From Blepharisma japonicum (lineage: Eukaryota > Ciliophora > Heterotrichea > Heterotrichida > Blepharismidae), in assembly GCA_949751835.1 (NCBI GenBank), contig CATKHK010000004.1:744001-808000 (forward strand): a DNA stretch of 64,000 nt. The letters run 5' to 3'. This document shows, one piece after another, positions 10,364 through 20,571 of this stretch; positions within the stretch are counted from its first letter, which is position 1, and each line of letters opens with the position of its first letter. Below the pieces are notes generated by a model, which was given only the letters and a program-made list of their open reading frames with translations, was not told the DNA's origin and ran no database searches. Position numbers and translations under genes: made by a program.

Positions 10364-10824
10364 TTTAAGGCGGAATTTTTATGATCGATTTAATATGACA
10401 GTGAAATTCGACATTTTTAGTATTTTGATAGCAGTTATTAAGAAAAACTTTAGATGAAAATGAAAATTTAGGGAAATATAATAGAATATCAACTTTTTTA
10501 GCGATTATAATCTTACAAAAATTATTTTGTTTGCATCGAAAAAATCTATTTGAAAATTTTAATTTTACTGTAATTAGAAAACTTTTATTGGGAAATTAAG
10601 ATTGCTTTCATATAAGTGAGTATGTTGCTTAAAATTTTTATTTAAATTACTATTAAAATCAGTCCCTTTTAAAGCAAGCTAACAGTTTTATAATTTGTAT
10701 AATTTTAAGCATAAGGCTTTTTATTGTTAATATTATACCATTTAATTATAACTAAAATTATTGCAATATCTGCTTTCCTATAAAATTAGTCTCCATATTA
10801 AATAAAATCTTTATAATAATATTA
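10364..10824. other. AT-rich intergenic region
   Basis: Between the starts of two divergent genes. Long A and T runs only; nothing else seen. Confidence 0.7.
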
Positions 10825-13044
10825 ATGGTTTCCATTCAGGCATTTGACAGCAACCCAGCTACAATTTTCAACCCTACAGTCTCAGAACAGCTTCACCCTT
10901 CATCTAAGTACCTTGATTATTTGAATAAACGTGCAGACTCAATTGAAGACTGTGATCTCAAGAAGCAATATTTTAAAGAAATCCTCAACATCTACAAAAA
11001 CTTTAAAGCGCAAATCAGCCTCAAAGCCCTTCCTTCAATTGCCCAGATGATTAATATTGATGATGAAGGAATCGTTATAGAAGCAATCGATATTCTTAGC
11101 CACATGCTTCAAAATAACAATGAATCCATTAATGTTATGATTTATAATGGAGTGCTTCTAGATTTACTCAAATTGTGTTGAAATAAGTCCTCAGAAAAAA
11201 TTATTGAAGCTGCGATCAGTTTTTTAATAAAGATCACAGAAATTAGTGAGCAAGCAAGATTTCTTTTGTACTTTTCAGAGGCAAAAGAAGCATTTGCAAA
11301 GTTAATAATGGCTGAAAACCAATTAATAAGTACAATAGCTATTGACATTATTTATAAAGTCTATTATCCAAATGAAGATGCCATTCGAAAGCTATTTTCA
11401 TTTGAAAAATTATCCATTTCTAAAGAAACAAGTGAATCAAAAAGATGGATAAATAAATACTCCTTAGCAATAATATTAAGCAAAATTATAGAAAGTTTGC
11501 CAAATGAAGAAGTGGAAAGAATTGTTGAACTGAAAATTATTGATTCTTTATTAGAATCCTTAGGAGAGCATTCAATTATCATTGTAAATACTTCACTAAT
11601 GTGTTTGTCACATATGATTAGATCAGTAGAAATTAAAGATACATTGGAAAAACCTTTTCTAGAAGCTTGCAAAAGCTCTGAATATTTTATTTTCTTAGAG
11701 CAATTAGCTGAAAAAAATTCTCTTGCGAAATCAATCTGTGAGCAGTCCTTAGAAAACGAAGAAGCGATGAGCTCTGTTTATATGGAAGATGTTGAAATGA
11801 TCCGAAAATCTGAAAAAATGGCACTCAGAGAAGGGGTACCATCTGTAGATGGAGGAGAAAAAGTAGAAGAAGAATTTATTATCAATAAAGAATTCAATTT
11901 GATATTTAAGCCAGAAGAATACGATGGAGAATGTTCTAGTGAAAAAGATGCTGAGGAATTTGAATTTGAGACCTCATTGAACAACAATTTTATTAAAAAT
12001 GACAATAAAAAAGCAGTTTTAAATGCGTCAAATAAGTCTATCAATAATAAAGACGAAGATTGTATATGCTTAAAGGAAGTCAATACTGTAAAGCCAATTT
12101 CTATATCCATTGAATCTCCTAATTCTACTATAAAATTTGAAGAAAAAGGAGAAGCAAGCAACACAACTACAAAAAATATTGCTCTGATGTCAAATAATCA
12201 TAAATTCGACATATCTTTAAGCACTTTAACAGAGTCTCCTTCAATATCAATCAAAATTACAAATGAAAAAATATCAGAAAATGCTCAAACAATGACTGAG
12301 AATACACCTCTTATTAGCGAAAAACAGTCAATACCTATAGAAATAAAGCCAAATCCTAAGGATGAGCTTTCAGTCGATGATTCATTGTTTTATATAGAAA
12401 TCAAGCCTTGTCCTAAAGATGAACTTTCTTTAGAAAAATCGTTATTTTCTATAAATGTTAAGCCAATTTTAAAAAAGGAAAAATTCTCCATTGAAAAATC
12501 ACAATCATCAGTATCAATCAAGCCAAACCTAAAATGCCAACAATTTTTAATTCAGAACCAGCCATCTTCAATTAGCATTTCACCAATAAAGACTAAAGTG
12601 ACTAATGTAATTTCCAGCAAACCTGCTTTAGAATCCTCCCCATCTTCTGCAAAAAGCACTGAAAAGATCGAAAAGCAAGTAGAAGAAGTGAAAACTCCAA
12701 AAACCAGCCAAGTCTCTAGCAAATCTTCAACTCTGACTAGTATAATATCATCACCAAATACTCCAAATACAGCATCATCATCTCCTGAAAAATATAAAGA
12801 AAGTAGTTTTTCCTATTCACAGACCTCTACAACTCCATCATACACTAGCTTTACGCTACCCAGCTCTTATCAAGCTTCAGTCTCGAGATCTTCTACTTAT
12901 TCAGATTATTCTTATAGTAGTAGCACCCCAAGCTGGGCAAGTAGCTTTACAGGAAGCCCAACAAGGTCATGGAATGGAAATTTATATGGGCCGAAAAAGG
13001 CAGATGGGACTCCAGATATGAGATACAAAGCAAACTATGCTTAA
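10825..13044 (+). CDS. ARM-like repeat protein with long Ser/Thr-rich tail
   Basis: 739 residues ending at TAA, with a TGA read as Trp (11179-11181) inside a helical repeat. Residues about 15-310 are armadillo/HEAT-like helices and align with the next gene over their full length (shared AIDIIYKVYYPNE and ENNSLAK-like blocks). Residues about 360-620 hold loose repeats such as SIxIKPNPKDELS. The last 100 are Ser/Tyr-rich and end in a distinct motif, ADGTPDMRYKANYA. No catalytic motif, signal peptide or membrane segment. Probably a scaffold; the function is unknown. It is the first of a tandem family whose other members lie downstream. Confidence 0.8.
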
Positions 13045-13126
13045 TTAACTAAATTAATAACTAAAAAGGAAAATGACATAAATTTTAAGCTCAATTTTAT
13101 TAGAAACTTATTAGCAGATAATAAAA

Positions 13127-14167
13127 ATGGGCTCTTCGCAATCTTATGGTAAAAACCCGGGAGATACTTCTTACCAAAAACACCCTGAAGACACTAATTT
13201 ACAATGAAAAAACATAGAAAATCTCATTAATCAAATAAAAGCATCTCATATCAAAGAACATAAGCTGCAAGCATTCGCAGAAATTTTAACTATTTGTAGT
13301 AGCCCCAATTTTCTATCAGCCTCACAAATTCTTCCATCATTTGAGCTTTTGTTTAATTTTGATGACGAAGAATTGATTTTAGATGTAATAGACCTTCTAT
13401 TAAATCACATACAAAGTCACCCTGAATCCATAAATTTCCTTATAAACCATGGACTCCTTCAAGATCTCTCTAAGCTATGCACAACTGGATCAGAAGAAAT
13501 AGCTGAGGCTTCAATTAAATTTTTAAAAGAAATCACAGAAAATAATGAAGATGCAAGGCTCATCCTGTATTTTTCTGGTACCATTGAAATTTTATCGAAA
13601 CTAATAATTTCCGAAAATTTAGAAATCAGAACTAATGCAATTGATATTATATACAAAGTATACTATCCTAATGAAATTACATTGGGAAAGCTCATTTCTT
13701 CAGAAACGCTTACAAATTTAATTACCACTGCAAAATCAAGCTACTGGATAGACAGGTTTTCTATTGCTATAATCCTGGACAAAACTATTGAAGTAGGATC
13801 CGAAGAGCAAATAGAAAAAGTCATTGAGCTTGGAATCCTTGATTCCTTATTGGAAAATTTAGCTAGTGAGTCTGTATTTTTAATAAACTCCTCATTAAAT
13901 TGCCTTGGGAGGATCCTAGAAATTGGTGAAAAGGACAGAATGGAAAATCCTTATAAAATTTTATGCAAAAAGTCTTCCTATTTTGGAAACATAGAGAAGC
14001 TGGCTGAGAACAATTCTTTAGCCAAAACATTTTGTGAGAGATACTTTTCGAATAAAAAAATGATAAAATTAGACGATTTTGTGAATTTTGTAATATTAGA
14101 GTCTAGCATCAGAGAAGAGGAATCTGATGGAGACTTTTCAAGCACAGATGAAAGTATTAAAGATTAA
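13127..14167 (+). CDS. ARM-like repeat protein, paralogue of the gene upstream
   Basis: 346 residues from ATG 13127 to TAA, with one TGA read as Trp near residue 24. It is made almost wholly of ARM/HEAT-like helices and matches the first 300 residues of the preceding gene (for example IDIIYKVYYPNE). It lacks that gene's long Ser/Thr-rich tail and instead ends in a short acidic stretch. The N-terminus MGSSQ would permit N-myristoylation, an inference only. Only 82 nt separate the two genes. Broken copies of this gene's start and end lie at 14.5, 15.2 and 15.8 kb. Confidence 0.8.
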
Positions 14168-14315
14168 TAATATTTCAATCCTTAAATCTATAATCCAAAT
14201 TATATATTCAACTTTAGATGGTAATCACAAGAAATAATAAATTATGAAAAGTTAATCTTAGATAAATACTTGAAAAATATTTATTTTAAGCTAAAATAAT
14301 TGTAATACAAGGACA

Positions 14316-14476
14316 CTGTGATAGTGTTCTCGATCACTTTATGTGAAAAGAAAGATCTTCATGATTAAGATTAGGTAAAGATCATGATTTATGAATCATA
14401 AGTAAGAGTGAGATCGTTGGTAGCTCTCTGCTGGACGTTTATCTTTAAAGTAAGAATAAGACTTAAACGCGATCTA
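14316..14476. ncRNA. cluster of perfect stems, possible structured RNA (strand unknown)
   Basis: In a region with no gene I see several exact stems in order: GTGAT/ATCAC (14318-14322 with 14333-14337), TCATGAT/ATCATGA (14359-14365 with 14381-14387), and AGATCG/CGATCT (14411-14416 with 14470-14475) enclosing CGTTTA/TAAACG (14436-14441 with 14464-14469) and a small AGC/GCT hairpin. The last two long stems abut exactly, as in a three-way junction. It could be an RNA gene or a captured piece of organelle rRNA; it matches no family I know. Confidence 0.3.
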
Positions 14477-14536
14477 AGCAGTTGAAAAAATTAGATTAAA
14501 AGCCAGAAATTTAAAGGGGGTATCTAAAAATAATTT

Positions 14537-14618
14537 ATTGAAATAAAGACATCCTTCAGCACTGATGATGAGCAGCATAATCTCAACGAATTGCTCAACC
14601 AAATCATCTATTCTGCAA
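14537..14618 (+). pseudogene. broken copy of the ARM-family 5' end (repeat copy A)
   Basis: About 80 bp nearly identical to 15181-15262. It encodes the same residues, opening EIKTSFSTDDEQHNL, but the ATG of the other copy is ATT here. The block resembles the N-terminal helix of the ARM genes upstream. The frame does not continue into an ARM domain; it runs into a helicase-like fragment in another frame. Confidence 0.6.
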
Positions 14619-14634
14619 GAACCAATACTCCTAT

Positions 14635-14895
14635 TTGAAGGAGTCAATTATGAGATCACACTCAGAATTAATTGTCCTTTATAGTTTCTTGCCAAGACAA
14701 TCAAGCTCTAATTTACTTAAAGCTCTCGAGAGCAACCCTTTAAAGGAATTCCACATCCTTAATCAGCTAGAAAGTGATTTCTTCTTAATGATATATGAGC
14801 AATACCGAATGTCAGACATAATTTGAAGGTGACCATCTTTACAAATTTATAATGAAAGACTTGTTAGAGCAAAATATTGACATAAGAAAAGCTAG
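14635..14895 (+). pseudogene. fragment of a UPF1-like SF1 helicase
   Basis: About 85 codons ending at TAG, with three TGA codons read as Trp. The segment FLMIYEQYRMSDIIWRWPSL followed by QIYNERL matches the SF1 helicase motif around QYRMHPEI..WPS..FYNG of UPF1/IGHMBP2/ZNFX1-type enzymes. The Walker A and B motifs upstream and motifs V and VI downstream are absent, and the key His-Pro is replaced by Ser-Asp. It is an isolated relic joined to an ARM-family piece. Confidence 0.5.
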
Positions 14896-15180
14896 AATGG
14901 TTGCTAAAAGGAAAAAACTGTTATTTTTAATTTGGTTATTTCCTCAGAATCTTTAATAAGATGCAGTAGGTTTTGCATGCAAAAGATTCGCTCAATAAGA
15001 GTTTTAGTACATAAGCTTAAAATTTAAACTCAGATATTAGCATTCCAAGTATTAGAAATAAAGATAATTTATTAAAAAAATAACCCAATCAGCTACTTTG
15101 GAAAAAATATTCGATTAATTATATTAAGCAAAAGGGCCTCATTTTTCAACAAATTCAAGAAGAATATTGGCAAGTAATTA

Positions 15181-15342
15181 ATGGAAATAAAGACATCCTT
15201 CAGCACTGATGATGAGCAGCATAATCTCGACGAATTGCTCAACCAAATTATCGATTCAGCAAACATTAAGAATTTTTATAAGGGACTTTACACCAAAAAA
15301 AATCAAGCAAGGCTCAAAATTGGGGATATATTGCAGTACTAG
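15181..15342 (+). pseudogene. truncated ARM-family gene start (repeat copy B)
   Basis: An ATG-initiated frame of 53 codons (MEIKTSFSTDDEQHNLDELL and onward) ends at TAG where an unrelated, less AT-rich block begins. It is the better preserved of two copies of this 5' end and still has a start codon. The matching 3' end of the same family is found about 480 bp further on, so the middle of the gene has been lost and replaced. Confidence 0.6.
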
Positions 15343-15800
15343 AGGTTAGTGGTTATTGTGTGAGGCCTTCTAAATACTGCCGAGGCTAGTATAATTGAAG
15401 TTTAAGGACTTCGACTGCATAAGCCTCCACTGATATTCTTTGGCCTTAATTGAATGGGGAGTGTGCTAGTATCTGATAATAATAGGAACCTATGGCTTTT
15501 GCAATCTTATCTTTGGTTTTTAGGAGGTATAAGTTTCTACTTGACCTAGAAGGAGAGAAAGACCCTTAGACGGAGCACATGTTGGAGTTAGGCTGTTGGC
15601 GTCTGGCGAAAGAAAACTTGATTGCTATGGCTTGTCAAATATGGCCCGGTAATATCATAAATGGGTGAATAAGGGAAGACTAGTTTATATTGTGGCGGTA
15701 GTAATGGGTTTAGAAACGATAAGTGTAATACACACTGGGGTTATTTAATGCAGCTTATGGATTTGAAGTATTTCAGCTTGGGCATTCGTGCATGAATACA
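15325..15800 (+). other. mitochondrial-LSU-rRNA-like block (possible NUMT)
   Basis: Visibly richer in G+C than its surroundings and without open frames. It has exact nested stems: GCAGTA/TACTGC (15333-15338 with 15375-15380) and GAGGCT/AGCCTC (15382-15387 with 15422-15427), the latter enclosing GAAGT/ACTTC. From memory, the order of pieces follows the 5' domain of bacterial 23S rRNA: GAGGC..GAAG..GGAC..ATAAGC, then GAATGGGG, then GGCGTCTGG..AAAG, then ATGGG..GGGAAGACTAG. It looks like mitochondrial LSU rRNA DNA captured inside a dead ARM-family copy. The identification is not verified by alignment. Confidence 0.45.
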
Positions 15801-15814
15801 AATTTTTAGAAGAT

Positions 15815-15945
15815 TTTATTGAAATTTGGTTAATATTAGCTAGAATTAGAGAAGATAAAACTGATGGAGATTTTAAGGCATAATGAAAGTATTAATGATT
15901 AATAATATTTTAATCATTAAATCTCTAATCAAAATTACATACTTT
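15815..15945 (+). pseudogene. decayed 3' end of the ARM-family gene
   Basis: Matches 14085-14210, the last 25 codons and 3' flank of the intact 346-residue ARM gene, including AGAGAAGA, TGATGGAGA, TGAAAGTATTAA and the following TTAATAATATTT. The frame is broken. With the 5' piece at 15181 it brackets the LSU-like block. Confidence 0.65.
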
Positions 15946-16757
15946 GAGAAATAAAATAAAATAATAAAAATTAATATTAATAAATATTTGAAGAGTTATT
16001 AAATATAACAAATTTGAAACTTAGCACATATCAAGCTTATTAATATAATGCTTTAAAAATATATTTATAACGATTTATAAATTTGAATATATCTGCAGAA
16101 ATTTATATAGGATACTAATAATCTGACAAATTTAAAAACTATTGCGGTATAGAGGGATATAATTTCATTTAATATATAAAATGCTAAAATAGAATGGATA
16201 AAATAAAATTCTACATTTGATTGATAAGAAAACCAATAATATCAAAGTTGAATAAAGCAAAAATCAAAAAAATTAATATCAAAATAATGTAAAATTAATT
16301 TAACATTATTTAATATTTTTTTATCCTTAAGCTATCTTGCATAAAACTTAAAGGGAAAAAGTAAAAGATATAGTAAAATTATTAGAAGGGCTACATTTTC
16401 TGCTTATTCTTACATTAATTAAAGCATGATCTTTAAGCAAATGGGGTGCTTCCACGTGTGCTAAGAGCAGCTTTTTGATGTAGCTTTTGTAAATGGTTTG
16501 AGTGACTCATAAGCATCAATTTGGTGTAATTTTTAAAAGAGTTAGCTGGAATTTGATAATTAAAATTTAAAATTAACCTAAAATACAGTATAAAATAACT
16601 TAACTTTAATATTCATGACTTAAATAATAAATGTCACAGATGTTCTACAATTTAAAATAAAATAATCATTAAATTTAATATTTTTAATTATAAATTAAAA
16701 TAATTTTTCATTAGATGGGATAATTGAATATTAAAACATTATTTAGCATTAGCATAT
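15946..16757. other. very AT-rich region without genes
   Basis: About 800 bp of A/T runs. One short less AT-rich patch at 16440-16510 has no open frame. I see nothing supportable. Confidence 0.65.
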
Positions 16758-17228
16758 CTAAAAATATATGTCTTTGAGAGGATTTCTTAAAATAGAGTTT
16801 CTTCCACATTGAGCCTCCAGACTAGCAATAATGATAAACTGATCACACTCACGCAATCCATTTAATTTATAATTAGAGCACAGTCCTTCGGTATTATGAA
16901 TCAGATCTTTCAATTCTCTTCTTATTCGGGAATCTTCCAATAATAAAACTTTCTTTATTTCCCTTAATTCTTCATAAAGCATTTCAGATTCAGGATAAAT
17001 TTCTCCAGACTCTTTTACAAGTGAATAAATAGTCGCTGCGATTATTTCGATATCGGAATCACTCAAACTCTTTATATCATAACTTTTGTATTTATCAATT
17101 TCTTTCATAATAGCTAAATGGCGCCGATTTAAGTAGTCATCATCTTTTTTGAGATTTACATTGGAATTGGTCGCATTGCTAAAAATATTTCGGATATTCA
17201 GGCTTTGAAAAATACTTCAAAAGCTCAT
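16758..17228 (-). CDS. hypothetical protein
   Basis: 156 residues from the ATG at 17226-17228 to TAG. The fourth codon is TGA (Trp), which hides the true start from a standard-code search. The protein is charged and mainly helical, with Cys residues near the C-terminus (LCSNYKLNGLREC, EAQCGRNS) but no clear zinc pattern, signal peptide or membrane segment. It stands alone between the ARM graveyard and the methyltransferases. I do not recognise it. Confidence 0.6.
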
Positions 17229-17615
17229 TTTATTTATTATAACTATAATAAATGGAAATTTAGTTAATTATTTTGGCAAGTCCTGAGTGTCCAAAAAATG
17301 TCTCGGTGATTAAATGTTTTCAAATATCAACCTTATTAAGTAATTCCTAAAGTATAAAAAGCTTTAGTAAGGATTACACCTAATACCTAGGTCTGCAAAT
17401 CTTCAAAAAATTCAAAAATAGCTTAATTCTTCAATATCAAGGTAAGCCAAATTTAGCTTTAATTTCTAATTTTGATATTAGCCTTTTTCTTTTTCACTTA
17501 TTTTGCATAAATTATATTAATTAATTTATCCAAAATCATCTCTATTTTAATTTTCAGTTTTGCCGACCTCGGGAGTTTTACATCCATTTTAGCAAAGAAT
17601 TTATCTGGCTATAAA
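17229..17615. other. intergenic region between divergent genes
   Basis: 5' flanks of the small unknown gene and of the first methyltransferase. AT-rich, with no RNA or frame seen. Confidence 0.65.
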
Positions 17616-18659
17616 ATGGAACATAAAGAAGCACTATCAAAAATTTATAAAGCAGTCTACGCCCCATTTTTTGGTATAATGCTATATACAGCTTTAGACT
17701 TAAATCTCCCTTCACTTCTCCAACAACCCAAAACAATTTCCGAACTTGCAGAGTTAACATCAGCAATACCCAACAAACTTGAGCGTCTTCTTATGGCACT
17801 CGAAGTTGATGGCTATTTCAGCTATAATCCAGACACAAACCAATGGTCAAACAGTCCAACAACAGCCGTTTTAATTGATGAGCAGCTGAAAAAATTAACA
17901 AAATATTTATTTTGGCCTCATAAATATGACTATTTATATTCCTATCCAGATTTTATTAAAAGCGAAAAATCTTGCCCTGAGCTTAGATTTGGCGACCAAA
18001 ATTATAATTGTTTTAAAAATAATCCAAGCTTGTTAAAGGTGTTCCAAGAAGGAATGCAAAGTATGACTACTCTTTGAAATAGCGGATCTAAAGATATAGG
18101 GCTGGGAGAATGTGAAAGGGTTTTGGAGCTTGCAGGAGGAGATGGAAGCTTGATGATATACCTTGCAAATCAATACCCTAATATAGCTGGGACTATTTTA
18201 GAGATCCCTGAAGTCGTGCCTATTTGTAGGAAAAATATAGAAAGCCATAATTTGCAAGACAGGATTACAGTTATTGAGGGAAATGTATTTGAATTTGTCC
18301 CTACAGGCTATGATTGTGCTGTGATTAAGCATGCATTAACTGGATGGGATGATGAGAAATCTAAAATTGTTCTTTCTAATATTAGAGCAGCTTTAAGGCC
18401 TGGAGATAAACTTAAGTGGCTTGATATTTTTGGAGGAAGAGCACAAAAGAATTATTTTTGGAGCAGAATTATGGATATCCATTTGTCGACCTGCTACAAT
18501 GGAATTGTGAGGTCTTTAGAAGAGGTAGAAAAATTATTGACAGAAACTGGGTTTAGGGTAGAAAAAATTGAAATTTTACCAAGGGACGAATTTGTCAATA
18601 TTAATATGGAAGTAAATCCAGAGGCCTCAGAATATGTAGCACATGCAGTTGCAATTTAA
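17616..18659 (+). CDS. SAM-dependent O-methyltransferase (COMT/ASMT type), copy 1
   Basis: 347 residues ending at TAA, with one TGA read as Trp at 18075-18077. The N-terminal dimerisation/winged-helix part (LYTALDLNLPSLL, then PNKLERLLMALEVDGYF) is followed by a class I Rossmann fold with the SAM loop LELAGGDGSL near residue 170 and the acidic strand end (ILEIPEVV). In the family motif that normally reads LHDW this copy has LTGW, so the catalytic His is absent. It transfers methyl groups to hydroxyls of small molecules; the substrate is unknown. A tandem duplicate follows 127 bp downstream. Confidence 0.87.
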
Positions 18660-18786
18660 TAATTTAATATTTAAATTTATTATGATTGTAGATACTAATC
18701 TAAATGTTTTGTCTATTTTTAAATATTTTAAAATATATTTTTATGAAAACCGATAATATTTATAATGTGTAAACATTTGATTATAA

Positions 18787-19869
18787 ATGGCAATTCTCTC
18801 CACATTTAATTTTTGTCAGACTAAAATGGAACAAACAGAAGCATTGTCGAAAATTTATAAAGCTGCTTATGCACCTTTTTTAGGAATAATGCTATATACA
18901 GCTTTAGATTTAAATCTCCCTTCACTTCTTCAACAGCCAAAAACTGTTTCTGAACTTGCAGAATTAACATCAACTCTTCCCAATAAGCTCGACCGACTTC
19001 TTTTGGCACTAGAAGTTGACGGTTATTTCAGCTTTAACCCAGAAACAAACCAATGGTCAAACAACCCGACAACAGCGGTTTTAAGTGAGGAATCCTTGAA
19101 AAAACTGATAAAATATTTATTTTGGCCTTTTAAATATGACATTTTATGCTCCTTCCCAGAGTGGGTCAAGTCTGAAAAATCTTGTCCAGAGCTAAGATTC
19201 GGGTGCCATTATTATGAAGCATTTAAAAATAATCCCGAGCTCTTAAAAACCTTCCAAGGCGGAATGCAAAGTATGACGGCTGTCTGAAATAGTGGGTCAA
19301 AAGATATAGGTATTGGCAACTGTGAGCGTGTTTTAGAAGTCGCTGGAGGTAATGGTAGCTTTATGATATATTTTGCTAACCAATACCCTAAAATAACAGG
19401 AACTGTTTTAGAACGCTCTGAAGTCGTCCCTATTTGTAGGAGAAATATAGAAAATCATAATTTGCAAGACAGAATCTCTGTTATAGAAGGAGACATGTTT
19501 GAAATTATCCCGTCAGGCTATGATTGTATCATAATAAAGCATGCACTTATTGACTGGGAAAATGATAAAGTCAAAATAATTCTGGCGAATATTAGGTCAG
19601 CATTAAATGTAGGAGGGAAGCTTAAGTGGTTTGATGTTTTTGGAGGAAGAAATACTAGGAATTATTTCTGGAGTAGGATTATGGATATGCACTTGGGGAC
19701 GATTCTGAATGGAAGAGTAAGAACATTGGAAGAAGTAGAGAAACTGTTAACAGAAAGTGGGTTTAGAACAGAAAATATTGAAATTTTTACTAGAGATGAG
19801 CTTGCTAATGAAGATATGGAGGTAAATCCTGAAGCCTCTGAATATGTGGCACATGCAGTGGCAATATAA
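18787..19869 (+). CDS. SAM-dependent O-methyltransferase (COMT/ASMT type), copy 2
   Basis: 360 residues from ATG 18787, or 347 from the in-frame ATG 18826, which aligns with the start of copy 1 and is the likelier one. One TGA is read as Trp (19285-19287). It is closely similar to copy 1 throughout. The SAM loop is VAGGNGSF, where copy 1 has LAGGDGSL. The LHDW position reads LIDW, so this copy too lacks the catalytic His. Both copies keep GGRNTRNYFWSR-like and LEEVEKLLTE segments. A recent tandem duplication is likely. Confidence 0.87.
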
Positions 19870-20242
19870 AAAATAAATTTATAATAAGCATAAATAAGTA
19901 ATATAAGAGTTATAGCAAATGGAAGCTTATTAAACTCAAAATGAAGCCTTTGTCTATAATTTATATTAATATTTCTTCTAAGCTTGTGAGATTATTAATC
20001 TGCTTGATTTCTAAAGTCAGAATTTGTTAAAAATTCTTAAAGCAGCAGATCAGAAATATTAGAAGGATTTATAATATTGATTATCCCGAAAATTATTATT
20101 GATTTCAATCATCAAAATGCTGTATTCCATTAAAAATTCTACTTATATTTCAAATCTTAAAGACATATCAAGATTGCATTTATTACTAGTTTATTTCCTT
20201 ATGACACTTAAATGAATTCACTTGCTGTATAAATCGTTAAAA
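19870..20242. other. intergenic region between convergent genes
   Basis: 3' flanks of methyltransferase copy 2 and SEM1. AT-rich, with nothing further seen. Confidence 0.65.
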
Positions 20243-20461
20243 TTAATTGTGGGTTTTCAATTCATTTCTCAATGCAGCAGCAAAATCATCTTCTATGACG
20301 TCGTCTTCCCATTCTTCTTCCCATTCTTTTAGGGTTTCTTGATTTATTTCTTCTCGGTTCTTATACAGTTCAAACTCTTCAAATTCTTCGTCTTCTTCAA
20401 TGATCAGCTGTGCATCTTCTTTTTTAGGTGAAGGCTGAGTCTCGATTTCCATAGCAGACAT
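20243..20461 (-). CDS. SEM1: 26S proteasome lid subunit SEM1/DSS1
   Basis: 72 residues, ending at TAA, the normal size for this tiny acidic protein. The diagnostic features are the acidic EEDEEFEEFEL segment, then WEEEWEDDVIEDDF with spaced Trp and acidic residues, then LRNELK at the C-terminus. SEM1 tethers lid subunits of the 26S proteasome and also binds BRCA2-like and TREX-2 complexes. All Trp are TGG. It lies downstream of PP4R3 on the same strand, 110 bp away. Confidence 0.93.
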   Translation of the reverse strand: MSAMEIETQPSPKKEDAQLIIEEDEEFEEFELYKNREEINQETLKEWEEEWEDDVIEDDFAAALRNELKTHN

Positions 20462-20571
20462 TTTGGTAAAATTATTAATTTAATTTTGGAATAATAAATG
20501 AGGTTATTTTATAAATATCAAAATCTGCTATCCTAATTATAAAATAGATTATTTATCTGATATTTCATTAT

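Noticed and set aside
11778-12164. A 128-codon frame opposite the large ARM-repeat gene
   Set aside because: Antisense of low-complexity Ser/Glu codons with no independent support.
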